DNA from: Pedobacter kyungheensis
GTDB lineage: Bacteria; Bacteroidota; Bacteroidia; Sphingobacteriales; Sphingobacteriaceae
DNA: 64,000 nt
Reading direction: 5' to 3'
Assembly (NCBI RefSeq): GCF_000812965.1
Contig: NZ_JSYN01000001.1
Span: 167,501-231,500 of the forward strand
Position numbers and translations under genes: made by a program. Below, one piece after another: positions 18,624 to 26,799 of this stretch. The notes under the pieces are model-generated. The model searched no databases, had not been told where the DNA came from, and saw nothing but the letters and a program-made list of their open reading frames with translations. The first letter of the stretch is position 1; every line of letters begins with the position of its first letter.

Positions 18624-18631
18624 CAAAACTA
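18624..18631 (-). promoter_or_regulatory. Candidate -7 box for the hydrolase gene
   Basis: TAGTTTTG on the minus strand fits TAnnTTTG and lies 39 bp upstream of the chosen ATG. A matching -33 box is not evident. Confidence 0.35.
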
Positions 18632-18823
18632 GTGGCATAGCAGGTAAAAAACAGCCATAAAACAGTGAAACAGGCATATTGCCAGCTGACTTAGACAGTT
18701 AGCGGGATGAAGCGGTAGTGAAGTTTGGGGAGGAAGGTTTTCCAGGTAAGTTAGTTTGTTGATGTCTGGTGGTCTGTCCATGCACATATTACCAGAACAA
18801 AAGCAACAAGAGACGGTTATTAA

Positions 18824-18851
18824 TAGTGGTCTGTGCGGACACAGACCACTA
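18824..18851 (-). terminator. Perfect 12-bp hairpin after the first GH-like gene
   Basis: TAGTGGTCTGTG pairs perfectly with CACAGACCACTA around a 4-nt loop, starting 8 bp past the stop at 18860. No T-run follows, so it may stabilise the mRNA end or terminate weakly. The GTGGTCTGT core recurs once more nearby (about 18769-18777), suggesting a repeat-derived hairpin. Confidence 0.5.
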
Positions 18852-18859
18852 CGATAAAA

Positions 18860-21214
18860 TTATTTATTCGCAATCACCTCTGCATTGCTGATTGTTTTAA
18901 TGATAAACCTATTGGTGAGCTCACTATCTTCGGCAAATTCGCAATCAAATTTGATGGTATGTTTACCATTTTTTAAGCTTGGAATCGCCTGTTTCAAAGT
19001 TATTTCTTTTTTAAAGCCACCTTTACTGTTATACACTTTCACCGTGGTGCCATTGCATACAATGGAGTTTCCGGCTTCAAATTCGCCGGGTAGTTCGAGC
19101 TTAAAATAACCATCCAGTTCGAGCCATGGATTGCGGATTACCCCTTCTTTACCCGTAAATGTAAGTGTAAAATTTAAAGGCTGCTCGGCATTGCTGTTGG
19201 TAAATTGCCACTCAGAAAAAGTTGGTTGTCCGGGCTGAAGCAGTTGTTTGGCATGTTCAAATTTGATTTTTTTAAAGGGATACAATTTCCATCCCTGACT
19301 ATTTTGCTCGAGGTGAAAATCGTTTTCAGGATTTTTTAATCTGGTAAGCTGATCGGCATTGAAAATATTCTTTCTGTAAGCCTCCTGCCAAAGTTTAATG
19401 AGTGCCAGTAGCTGGCTGGTATTCGGATTTTTTTGCAGGTTTTTATAGCGGGCAACCAAAGCAAAACCTGCATGGTAACCTGCAGCACGGGCCATCATCC
19501 ATTCAATATCTTCTGCCGTGGTTGTTGAGGAAAGTAAAAACCAACCCAGCATATTAGGCATGTAATTTCTCTCGAGAAAAGGCTGATTTTCTAACCGGTA
19601 ATCGCCCTGCGATTCGCGAAAGCCACCATACCAGGGCTCTCCCCAATTCCAGTAATGACAAATGTGCCAGTAATAATGGCTCGAGCGGCTGGTGCCGTTT
19701 ACCAATGTGTGTTTGGTATCTTTAAAAACTTTTTCAGCAAAAGCCTGCATACCATAATCGCCTTCACCAGCCGATAAACAGCCTTCATGTCCGTCGAAAT
19801 CCATTTGCGAAATCCCTGTTTCGTTAAAAAAACGACCTAAGTTACCGGCTATTTCCTGCTGAAGGTTAAAATTGGTAAAAAGCGTGTTGTAAGGATAATC
19901 CATCATCATCCCAATTGTTGTGCCTTTGGTATGTGCAACTGCCTTTGTACCATAAGCCCCGCGCTGGCAATCAAGTAATTTGTAAGGGGCTGTTGCGGTT
20001 ACCTCACGGAAACGGATAATTTCATCGCCAATAACTACTGCATGTAAAGTACTTGGCTTTATATTTTTAAAATATTCGGCAGATTCAACCGCAATTTCAG
20101 TAGCTGTTGGAGCTATATTTTCGGTTGCTACAGAAGTGCCGGTTAAAGCAAGTCGTTTGTCGGGTGCCGGTGTAACGTAAGGATCGTTGGTATTTACGAA
20201 ATTACTAAGGGTATGCACCCCAATGCGGATACCTTTTTTGGAAGCTTTACCCACACAGGCTTTCATACCGGCGTTACCATGCGGAAAGGCAACAGGATTT
20301 AAAACAAAATGCCCCCAGGATTGAAAAGGACCTTCCTGGTAAAGCGACATTAAGCCTGCCTGCTGGGTATAATTCAACATGGAATCGATATTGCTTTCAT
20401 CAAAATCGGAAATCAGGTAGGCTCGTCCTGTTTCTGGCGATTGTTTGTGCCACACACCGCTAATTAAAGGGTGCGGAAGACCTTCGGCAAGCTCAATCGC
20501 TCCAATACGGGTCAATACCTCATTTTCCGGTGCTCCAAAAAGTGCAATTTTCGACCCTATAGTTGTTTCATTGGCAATAGCCTTAACCGGCATATCTGGA
20601 TAGTGGTTCCACACAGTGTACTTTCTGTCTTTTGACCTATCGAGACTAAAGGCCTGCAAGCTACTTCCATAGGGCTGACTTACGGCTACCGATCCTCTTG
20701 AATAATCAGCACCTTCGGTATTATTTAAAACGCCGCCCAGCGTTTTAACGTTTAGCGCCTGAAATCCGATTGCGTAAGTGCCATCGCGTACCACACCAAC
20801 CACTTCGCCAATGGTTTTACCAATTAGGGTTGGATATGGCCCCCAAATTACCGCGTTTACTTCGTTATCGGCACTTAAACGAATCAATTCAAAAGCGAGA
20901 TGGGTTTTCTTTTGGCTGATCTTAATATCGGCAGTAGTTTTTGAGTTCCCAAAACGCAGCGCAATTATGCCCGATTTGTTATTAAATGCAGCCTGCGCAG
21001 GTTCTTCCCATTGCTGACCAGAACGGATTTTTAGCAAAGGTGCCTGTATACCGGCAGGCAGATAATTCTTGCCTGTTTTAGGGTTTAATAGGGCTGTAAT
21101 TTGCCCCGAGCTGGAAATGTTCAGTGCAAGGTCTTCAGTTTTTAACTGAATGGTTTGTGCCTGGCTGCCAATAAAACAGAGCAGCAGCAGATTAATGAAT
21201 AATGTTTTTTTCAT
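18860..21214 (-). CDS. Large secreted glycoside-hydrolase-like protein, paralogue of the 36840 gene
   Basis: 784 residues with signal peptide (cleavage near Ala-Gln 19/20). By eye: N-terminal beta-sandwich (~21-260), TIM-barrel-like middle (~265-640) with an inserted small beta domain (~360-435, IGDEIIRFREVTATAPYKLL), and C-terminal beta domain (~660-784). It shares landmarks with the protein at 36840: IWGPYPTLIG/GEVVGVVRD, SKIALFGAP, EGLPHPLISGVWHK and an acidic motif DFDGHE (Asp472, Asp474, Glu477). These acids are candidate catalytic residues. I cannot assign a CAZy family. A copy of the locus motif lies 158 bp upstream. Location in a fucose/rhamnose-type locus supports an exo-acting glycosidase role; this is inference. 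Confidence 0.8.
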   Translation of the reverse strand: MKKTLFINLLLLCFIGSQAQTIQLKTEDLALNISSSGQITALLNPKTGKNYLPAGIQAPLLKIRSGQQWEEPAQAAFNNKSGIIALRFGNSKTTADIKISQKKTHLAFELIRLSADNEVNAVIWGPYPTLIGKTIGEVVGVVRDGTYAIGFQALNVKTLGGVLNNTEGADYSRGSVAVSQPYGSSLQAFSLDRSKDRKYTVWNHYPDMPVKAIANETTIGSKIALFGAPENEVLTRIGAIELAEGLPHPLISGVWHKQSPETGRAYLISDFDESNIDSMLNYTQQAGLMSLYQEGPFQSWGHFVLNPVAFPHGNAGMKACVGKASKKGIRIGVHTLSNFVNTNDPYVTPAPDKRLALTGTSVATENIAPTATEIAVESAEYFKNIKPSTLHAVVIGDEIIRFREVTATAPYKLLDCQRGAYGTKAVAHTKGTTIGMMMDYPYNTLFTNFNLQQEIAGNLGRFFNETGISQMDFDGHEGCLSAGEGDYGMQAFAEKVFKDTKHTLVNGTSRSSHYYWHICHYWNWGEPWYGGFRESQGDYRLENQPFLERNYMPNMLGWFLLSSTTTAEDIEWMMARAAGYHAGFALVARYKNLQKNPNTSQLLALIKLWQEAYRKNIFNADQLTRLKNPENDFHLEQNSQGWKLYPFKKIKFEHAKQLLQPGQPTFSEWQFTNSNAEQPLNFTLTFTGKEGVIRNPWLELDGYFKLELPGEFEAGNSIVCNGTTVKVYNSKGGFKKEITLKQAIPSLKNGKHTIKFDCEFAEDSELTNRFIIKTISNAEVIANK

Positions 21215-21669
21215 GAATTTGTTTGTGTGTTATTTATAAAAAGATGATGGATGATCCCATATCTACCAAAACTCATCCCAGAAAATTAGCTGAGATGAGT
21301 TTGTTTAGCTTAATCCAGGAGCGAATAAGGGATGATTTGTCTGGCCTAAAGTAGAAACCGTGCAGCTTAAAAACTCCTCAAATTTTGACAATTACCGATG
21401 CTTTTTTGATTGGTATAAACGTAGAAATATTAGTCATCTCTGCTTAAAAATGCAATCATATTTTTTACTAATAAAACAACCATTTATAAATTTTGAAACC
21501 AAGTCAGTAAAACAAAATATAATTTTAGTTAAATAACAAATACAGCCTACATCAAAACAAAAACAACTACAAAATCAAATAAAATTTTTAAAAAATCCAA
21601 AATTTAACGCACAATATCCTTGTATTTTTCAGCTAAAATCTTGATATTTATAAGGTAGAAATACGTTTT
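21215..21669. other. Divergent control region between the GH-like gene and the AraC gene
   Basis: 455 bp without a gene. It is AT-rich and holds the locus motif (21372-21409), a TACTTTAG box on the minus strand (21346-21353) and, nearer the AraC gene, TATCCTTG at 21615-21622, one mismatch from TAnnTTTG. No convincing ORF is seen. Confidence 0.5.
21372..21409 (-). promoter_or_regulatory. Locus motif, copy A (candidate operator)
   Basis: Minus strand reads TCAAAAAAGCATCGGTAATT then GTCAAAATTTGAGGAGTT. It aligns without gaps from the GCAT core to copies upstream of 26670, 34264 and 39137. It lies 158 bp upstream of the GH-like gene start. An approximate -7 box (TACTTTAG) is 18 bp downstream of it, the same spacing as in the 26725 copy. 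Confidence 0.6.
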
Positions 21670-22530
21670 ATGGAGTACAGATACGAAAACTTTAACTTTC
21701 CACCTAACCAATCATTTACCATCCGGACTGAGCCTTTGGAGTTGATTAAGTATACGCACATGAAGTGCCACCTCAACTTTGAAATTGCACTGATTGAGCA
21801 CTGCGAGGGTAAACGTTTTATTGGCGACCATACCGGTGATTTTAAAGGATCTGATTTGATATTAATGGGTGGTTATCTGCCACATTGCTGGCAATATTAC
21901 GGAAGTGTAAACAGCTATCAACAACCCCGGGTTACGGTAGTTCATTTTTTTCCTGACTTTTTGGGCAACGATTTGTTGGATAAACCAGAAGCGCGCCATT
22001 TAAAGGAGTTGTTTCACAATGCCTCGAAAGGGATCCGTTTCACGGGATCAACCTTTAACACCGCAAAAAACTTATTGGAACAAATGCTGGTAACCAAAGG
22101 GCTGCACCGGGCTTCGCTCATGTTGCACCTGCTTGATGTGCTGGCCCAATCGAGCGAGTACTCTATTCTGGCTACACCAGGATTTAATATTGTTGATAAC
22201 TCTGCGGATGCAGATAAAATCAATCTGATTTACGATTACATTTTTAAAAATTTCAAAGAAACAATCTCGCTTTCGCACGTGGCCAGTTTAGTAAATATGA
22301 ACCCTGCAGCTTTTTGCAGGTTCTTTAAAGCTAAAACCAACCGTACCCTGCTCGATTTTATTAAAGAAGTACGAATCGGCTTTGCTGCTAAATTGCTTTT
22401 GGAAGGAACCTGCAATGTAAGCGAAGCTTGCTACGGTAGTGGACATAATAACCTTTCTAACTTTAACAAGCACTTTAAAGAAATTAAAGGACAATCGCCC
22501 AGATCTTTTGTAAAGGAATATGCCGATTAA
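21670..22530 (+). CDS. AraC family transcriptional regulator
   Basis: 286 residues. The N-terminal ~170 residues look like a cupin-type sensor (FEIALIEHCEGKRFIGDHTG, DLILMGGYLPHCW). The C-terminal ~100 residues form the double helix-turn-helix of AraC (SLSHVASLVNMNPAAFCRFF, then LLLEGTCNVSEACYGSGHNN and FNKHFKEIKGQSPRSF). It is the only regulator encoded in the polysaccharide locus and is divergent from the first GH-like gene. It is therefore the best candidate to bind the four shared motif copies. It resembles sugar-responsive AraC activators; the inducer is unknown. Confidence 0.92.
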   Translation: MEYRYENFNFPPNQSFTIRTEPLELIKYTHMKCHLNFEIALIEHCEGKRFIGDHTGDFKGSDLILMGGYLPHCWQYYGSVNSYQQPRVTVVHFFPDFLGNDLLDKPEARHLKELFHNASKGIRFTGSTFNTAKNLLEQMLVTKGLHRASLMLHLLDVLAQSSEYSILATPGFNIVDNSADADKINLIYDYIFKNFKETISLSHVASLVNMNPAAFCRFFKAKTNRTLLDFIKEVRIGFAAKLLLEGTCNVSEACYGSGHNNLSNFNKHFKEIKGQSPRSFVKEYAD

Positions 22531-22551
22531 ATGGTTAACTGGCAATGCGCG

Positions 22552-23007
22552 TTATGGATTAACAAAAGAATAAATTTCTTCGGTTTGGGCCCATTTTTGC
22601 CCGGGCGCGGCACCAGCCACCCCTACCTGATACTGACTCATCAGCTGGTTCCAGGCTTTGCATTTTTCGCTATACGATTCGGCTACCTGCCCCATGCGGT
22701 TTAGATCTGCATTTTCGGGCACCGTAACAATCATCACAATAGATTTATTGAAACGGTAAAGTTTAATTTTCCTATAGCCTGCTTTCTTAAAACCTGCTTC
22801 AACCTCAGGCCAGATTTTTTTATGGTAATTCAGGTACTCCTGAACCTTTTTTTCGTTATCGACCAGGTTAACTACAAACACAAGATCTTTATCTTTAGTT
22901 GTATCAGCCGCTTTTTGGCATGCTGCTATAGAAAAGCACAGCAATAAGCCCATGCATATGAACTTGAATTTATTTCTTCGTGCTGTGTTAGAAAATTTTC
23001 TGGCCAT
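22552..23007 (-). CDS. L-rhamnose mutarotase family protein with lipoprotein signal
   Basis: 151 residues. An N-terminal lipoprotein signal ends in SIAAC (Cys30). The mature part matches the L-rhamnose mutarotase (RhaM) family: LNYHKKIWPEV with His62 at the position of the catalytic His of E. coli RhaM, a Trp in KCKAWNQLM and the terminal EIYSF. Characterised RhaM proteins are cytoplasmic, so export to the periplasm or outer membrane is unusual. It is last in the operon AKR-dehydratase-symporter-mutarotase, 9 bp after the symporter, so it may supply the anomer that the transporter or dehydrogenase prefers. It could act on L-rhamnose, L-fucose or another 6-deoxy sugar. Confidence 0.85.
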   Translation of the reverse strand: MARKFSNTARRNKFKFICMGLLLCFSIAACQKAADTTKDKDLVFVVNLVDNEKKVQEYLNYHKKIWPEVEAGFKKAGYRKIKLYRFNKSIVMIVTVPENADLNRMGQVAESYSEKCKAWNQLMSQYQVGVAGAAPGQKWAQTEEIYSFVNP

Positions 23008-23016
23008 AAAATAGTT

Positions 23017-24576
23017 TTAATTAAAGATAATATAAATGCCTGCCATAACCACAGCAAGTATAGCCCATAACAACCAAACCCTGGTTGATTTGTATTTAAA
23101 CTGCCTGTTGGTTTCGGCAATGGATAATAGCGGATGTTCGTGTGTGTTTCTGGTAAAAACAGAAACCAGTACCATGATAACCGACAAAGCTAAAAAGATA
23201 TAAAAAGATAACAGCAAAAAATGTGGCCAGTAACCTTTGTAAGGATAATTGAGGATGTGACAAAGCCCCAGTACAACACAAAGAAAACCACCACCATACA
23301 ATACCGTTTCGGCTGCTTTATTGTTGGCTTTTTTCCAGAGTACGCCCATTAAGAAAACTACCGAAAGCGGTGGTGCCAAAATAGATACCAATCCCTGACT
23401 CAAATCAAAAAAGCCTTTGCCTGAGTATGAATATAAAGTGGCAATTAATAAAGCCAGCACTGCGGCTACAACAGTTACCAGGCGACCAACCCGCCGGTTT
23501 TGTTTCTCGTTAAGCTTTTTATACTGGTTTACCACATCTAATGTAAAAACGGTACTGAAAGAATTTAATCCCGAGGAAATGGTATCAATTAATGCCGCTA
23601 TGAGTGCTGCAATACATAAGCCCATTAAACCCGGTGGCATAAGCTGCTTAACCAGGGTAATGTAAGCGTTATCGGGTTTGGCAATATCTTTAAATAAAAC
23701 AAAACACATAATGCCCGGAAATATAAAAATGAAGGGCATGATAATTTTAAGCACCGAAATAAAAACTGCACCATACTGGCCTTCCTTAATATCTTTTGCT
23801 GCCAGTACTTTTTGTACAATGGTTTGATCTGTACACCAGTAATAAATGGCCACTACTGGATAGCCTAAAACAATGGCCACCCACGAATATTCGGGATCTT
23901 TTGCCGGCTGAAACAAATGCCAGTAAGAGGCCGGGGCTTTATTTACCAGTTGAGACACCCCACCAATTTTATTCAGCGCAAGAATTGTTAGTACAATAGA
24001 CGACAGGATGATAATAACTGATTGAAAGACGCCTGTTCTAACTACGGCTTTAAGTCCGCCCAAGGTGGTAAAACTGGTGGCAATAATGGCTACCAATACC
24101 ATTGCTTTAAACAAAGGCCAGTTAAAAATCTGTGAAATTAACAAGCCGCCGGCATATAAACCGCTGCCTAACCAAACCACCATGATAGATACGAGGCTAT
24201 AAATGGTTAGGAAGTTATAAGACCTTTTCCCATACCTTACCATGAGAAACTGTGGCATGGTACTTACCCTGGTAGTAAGGTAATGTGGCACGAAAACCAT
24301 GGCCAGGAGCAAAAGAAAAATCCAGGCGAGCCACTCAAAATTACTACCAACCACACCTTTGGTAAAACCAATACTGGCGAAGCCAATCAACATCATCGGG
24401 CCGGCATTGGCACTGAACAACGAAAAGCCAATTTGCCACCAGGTAAGACTTCGCCCACCAAGGAAAATATCGGTAGCATTTTTCTTTTTTTGGCCTAAGT
24501 AAAAGGCTACAAAAAGCAGCATCAGGAGATAGCCAAGCAGTACAATATAATCGATAAAGGCTAATGAAACATCCAT
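23017..24576 (-). CDS. Sodium:solute symporter (SSS family) for a sugar
   Basis: 519 residues with about 13-14 hydrophobic segments, beginning FIDYIVLLGYLLMLLFVAFYLG. The SSS pattern is present (FLGGRSLTWWQIGFSLFSAN, then ATSFTTLGGLKAVVRTGVFQ, and WCTDQTIVQKVLAAKD, a hallmark of the SGLT-like sugar subgroup). It is in the inner membrane, 13 bp after the dehydratase gene and before the mutarotase gene. It probably imports the monosaccharide released by the locus enzymes with sodium. Confidence 0.93.
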   Translation of the reverse strand: MDVSLAFIDYIVLLGYLLMLLFVAFYLGQKKKNATDIFLGGRSLTWWQIGFSLFSANAGPMMLIGFASIGFTKGVVGSNFEWLAWIFLLLLAMVFVPHYLTTRVSTMPQFLMVRYGKRSYNFLTIYSLVSIMVVWLGSGLYAGGLLISQIFNWPLFKAMVLVAIIATSFTTLGGLKAVVRTGVFQSVIIILSSIVLTILALNKIGGVSQLVNKAPASYWHLFQPAKDPEYSWVAIVLGYPVVAIYYWCTDQTIVQKVLAAKDIKEGQYGAVFISVLKIIMPFIFIFPGIMCFVLFKDIAKPDNAYITLVKQLMPPGLMGLCIAALIAALIDTISSGLNSFSTVFTLDVVNQYKKLNEKQNRRVGRLVTVVAAVLALLIATLYSYSGKGFFDLSQGLVSILAPPLSVVFLMGVLWKKANNKAAETVLYGGGFLCVVLGLCHILNYPYKGYWPHFLLLSFYIFLALSVIMVLVSVFTRNTHEHPLLSIAETNRQFKYKSTRVWLLWAILAVVMAGIYIIFN

Positions 24577-24589
24577 AAGCAGCTATGCG

Positions 24590-25762
24590 TTAAAGTAGTA
24601 CAATGGGTCTATAGGAGCCCGACTTTTCGGCAGTCCAGGTTTTATCCAGTTCTATTTTCCCCTTTCGGCTCCAATAATCCCAATCAATGCGGATGGGCAA
24701 GCCTTCAATTTCGGGCAAAATAAATCTTCCATTTTCCAGTTTAGGTGAAACGGCAAAATATACGGCTAAACCTTTCATCAAGGTGTACAGGTATTCTACT
24801 CTGAAATGATCGGGTGCGGCTGCTAAAATGGCTGCAGTAAATAAAGAATAACTTCCGGAAGAAAAATCAAGACTGGCCTCAATGGCTAAATCACGAACCT
24901 CCATCCACTCGCCTATGCTGCTCAGGTAATAAGGTGTGGGTTGCAAATGTTTCACCCCGGCATTTATTAAGGTCGGAAATACCTTTGCACTCCTTTCTGA
25001 TTCGCCATAAGAAATTGGAATAACTGATTTTTCGCACAACAAGGCAATATCTGTTATGGAAGCAGAATGCACGGGTTCTTCAAACCAGGCAATATTTTCA
25101 GATTCTACCGCATTAACGAACTGTAATGCCTGATCAACAGTCCAGATCTGGTTGGCATCTACGGCCAGTTTAATATCATCGCCAATTATTTTACGCACAA
25201 ATTTAACCCGCGCTATATCTTCGTCCATGGCAGTACCGAAATGCTTCCCTACCTTCATTTTAATACAATCGGTACCGCAAGACAGGAAATATTCGATTTC
25301 TTTTTCCAGTTCGGGATAGGTGTAATTGGTACCACCACCGCTGCAATACATCAATACATTATCTTTACCGGCATTTAAATACCGATGTAAGGGCTTTCTT
25401 TTCCGCCGTGCGGCCAGATCGTGCAAAGCCAGATCAACCTCTCCGAGTATAGATGCAGCTGTACCTCTAAAACCTTCGTTACGGATAGACCAATAAAGCT
25501 TCTGATACAATTCTTTATAGGTGATATTGCGGCTGTGAAATAAGATAGGCAACAGACAAGCTTCGAGCAGGTGGACATAAGCACTGAAAACCGGTGCTTC
25601 GCCTATATTTCCATCTTCGTCTGTTAATGTGATTACCGATAAGCTAAAGGTACTAAATGGTCCCATCGTTGCATCCTGAAAGGGTATAACAGCCTGTACA
25701 GGAGCTAAGCGCCTGACCTGGACTGACTGAATATGGAATATTTCATTATCGATAGCGTTCAT
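24590..25762 (-). CDS. Enolase-superfamily (mandelate racemase/muconate lactonizing type) sugar-acid dehydratase
   Basis: 390 residues. N-terminal capping domain (~1-125) and barrel (~135-390). The KxK motif is Lys168/Lys170 (IKMKVG) and metal ligands are Asp202 (VDANQ), Glu228 (WFEEP) and Glu254 (YGESE). These place it in the MR/MLE group. The His normally found at the end of strand 7 in mandelate-racemase-type dehydratases is not obvious; SSG is found there (~301-303). In context it probably dehydrates an aldonate such as L-fuconate or L-rhamnonate made after oxidation by the aldo/keto reductase. Its ATG overlaps the stop of that gene by one base (TAATG), implying translational coupling. 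Confidence 0.85.
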   Translation of the reverse strand: MNAIDNEIFHIQSVQVRRLAPVQAVIPFQDATMGPFSTFSLSVITLTDEDGNIGEAPVFSAYVHLLEACLLPILFHSRNITYKELYQKLYWSIRNEGFRGTAASILGEVDLALHDLAARRKRKPLHRYLNAGKDNVLMYCSGGGTNYTYPELEKEIEYFLSCGTDCIKMKVGKHFGTAMDEDIARVKFVRKIIGDDIKLAVDANQIWTVDQALQFVNAVESENIAWFEEPVHSASITDIALLCEKSVIPISYGESERSAKVFPTLINAGVKHLQPTPYYLSSIGEWMEVRDLAIEASLDFSSGSYSLFTAAILAAAPDHFRVEYLYTLMKGLAVYFAVSPKLENGRFILPEIEGLPIRIDWDYWSRKGKIELDKTWTAEKSGSYRPIVLL

Positions 25763-26670
25763 TATATTTCGTTTAAAATTGTATTTAAATTCATTATTTC
25801 TTTAAAAACCTGCTCTGGCAAAGCTCCTCCCTGAATATCAAATAAGGTTTTCAGCAATTGTTCGGAATTACCAGGTCCAATTACCATTTTAAATTCTTCG
25901 GGTATGGAGAGGATAAACCGGTGAGCCAGGTTAGGTAAAAGCAGATTATATTTATCTGCAATCTTTTTTACCGCTCTGGCCTTTACTACGCTGGCTTTAT
26001 CCATCCAGGCCGGGGGGGTATCTACAAATTGCTGATATTTATTGCCCAATAAGCCCATGTGCAAAGGGCTGGCTGAATAAAACTGAATACTATTGGCCTG
26101 GTAGTAAGGCAAACTTGTGGTAAGGGCTACATTGCAACAGGCATCTAAGCGGTTAAATTCCATTACTACATCAAATACGGATGCGAAATCGTACTGCTTA
26201 AACCAATCGGGCAAGTTGCCGCCAATGCCTATTTTTTTAGCTAGACCTGCTTGTTTAAACTTTTGCATTTGCCTAAAAACAGCTTCTATATCAATATCCT
26301 TACCTATGGCATCGGGATCGTGTAAAAACAAAACATCAATGGTTTCAACTCCAAGGGTCTTTAAACTTTCGTGCACACTTCTTTCCATGCCCGCCGGGCT
26401 GTAGTCATAAATCCCCTCATCTGTTGCATAACATTTTAAGCGTCCAACTTTAGTATTAATGCGTGGCAACCTTCCCTTCCATTGTTTCAGCGCTTTTCCT
26501 ACAATTTCTTCGGCATCAGCATATGCCGGCGCAGTATCAAGCGTTTCTATGCCGTATTCAAGCGCCATAAGTATGGCACTGACCGATTCTTCCTTATCGA
26601 TAGGCCCCCAGATACCACCTAGCGCAGCAGTTCCTAAAACACACTTTGACAAATATTTTGATGATTGCAT
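25762..26670 (-). CDS. Aldo/keto reductase, D-threo-aldose (L-fucose) dehydrogenase-like
   Basis: 302 residues with the AKR catalytic tetrad visible: Asp45 and Tyr50 in DTAPAYADAE, Lys74 in INTKVGRL and His117 in LFLHDPD. The sequence style (DTAPAYG-like start, no signal peptide, TKVGRL) resembles D-threo-aldose 1-dehydrogenases, which oxidise L-fucose and related sugars to lactones. It is first in the four-gene operon and has a locus motif and a promoter-like box directly upstream. Together with the dehydratase it suggests a non-phosphorylating oxidative pathway. A lactonase and an aldolase are not encoded in this window. Confidence 0.85.
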   Translation of the reverse strand: MQSSKYLSKCVLGTAALGGIWGPIDKEESVSAILMALEYGIETLDTAPAYADAEEIVGKALKQWKGRLPRINTKVGRLKCYATDEGIYDYSPAGMERSVHESLKTLGVETIDVLFLHDPDAIGKDIDIEAVFRQMQKFKQAGLAKKIGIGGNLPDWFKQYDFASVFDVVMEFNRLDACCNVALTTSLPYYQANSIQFYSASPLHMGLLGNKYQQFVDTPPAWMDKASVVKARAVKKIADKYNLLLPNLAHRFILSIPEEFKMVIGPGNSEQLLKTLFDIQGGALPEQVFKEIMNLNTILNEI

Positions 26671-26698
26671 CTATCTAATTTACACTTTACCTTATGAA

Positions 26699-26706
26699 CA
26701 AAAATA
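26699..26706 (-). promoter_or_regulatory. Candidate -7 box of the sugar operon
   Basis: TATTTTTG on the minus strand fits TAnnTTTG. It lies 28 bp upstream of the AKR start codon and 18 bp downstream of the locus motif. A TTTG at 26720-26723 is closer (13 bp) than a normal -33 element, fitting an activator-dependent promoter. Confidence 0.45.
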
Positions 26707-26724
26707 TTTTTTCGGCAGCCAAAT

Positions 26725-26762
26725 AACTATTGCAATTTTGACTAATACCAATGCTTTCTTGA
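26725..26762 (-). promoter_or_regulatory. Locus motif, copy E (candidate operator)
   Basis: Minus strand reads TCAAGAAAGCATTGGTATTA then GTCAAAATTGCAATAGTT. It differs from copy A at only about a quarter of its positions and aligns without gaps. It lies 54 bp upstream of the AKR gene and directly upstream of a promoter-like box. Confidence 0.65.
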
Positions 26763-26799
26763 TTTTTAAACCTTCTTTAGCAAAGCTTTTGTTACCAAA

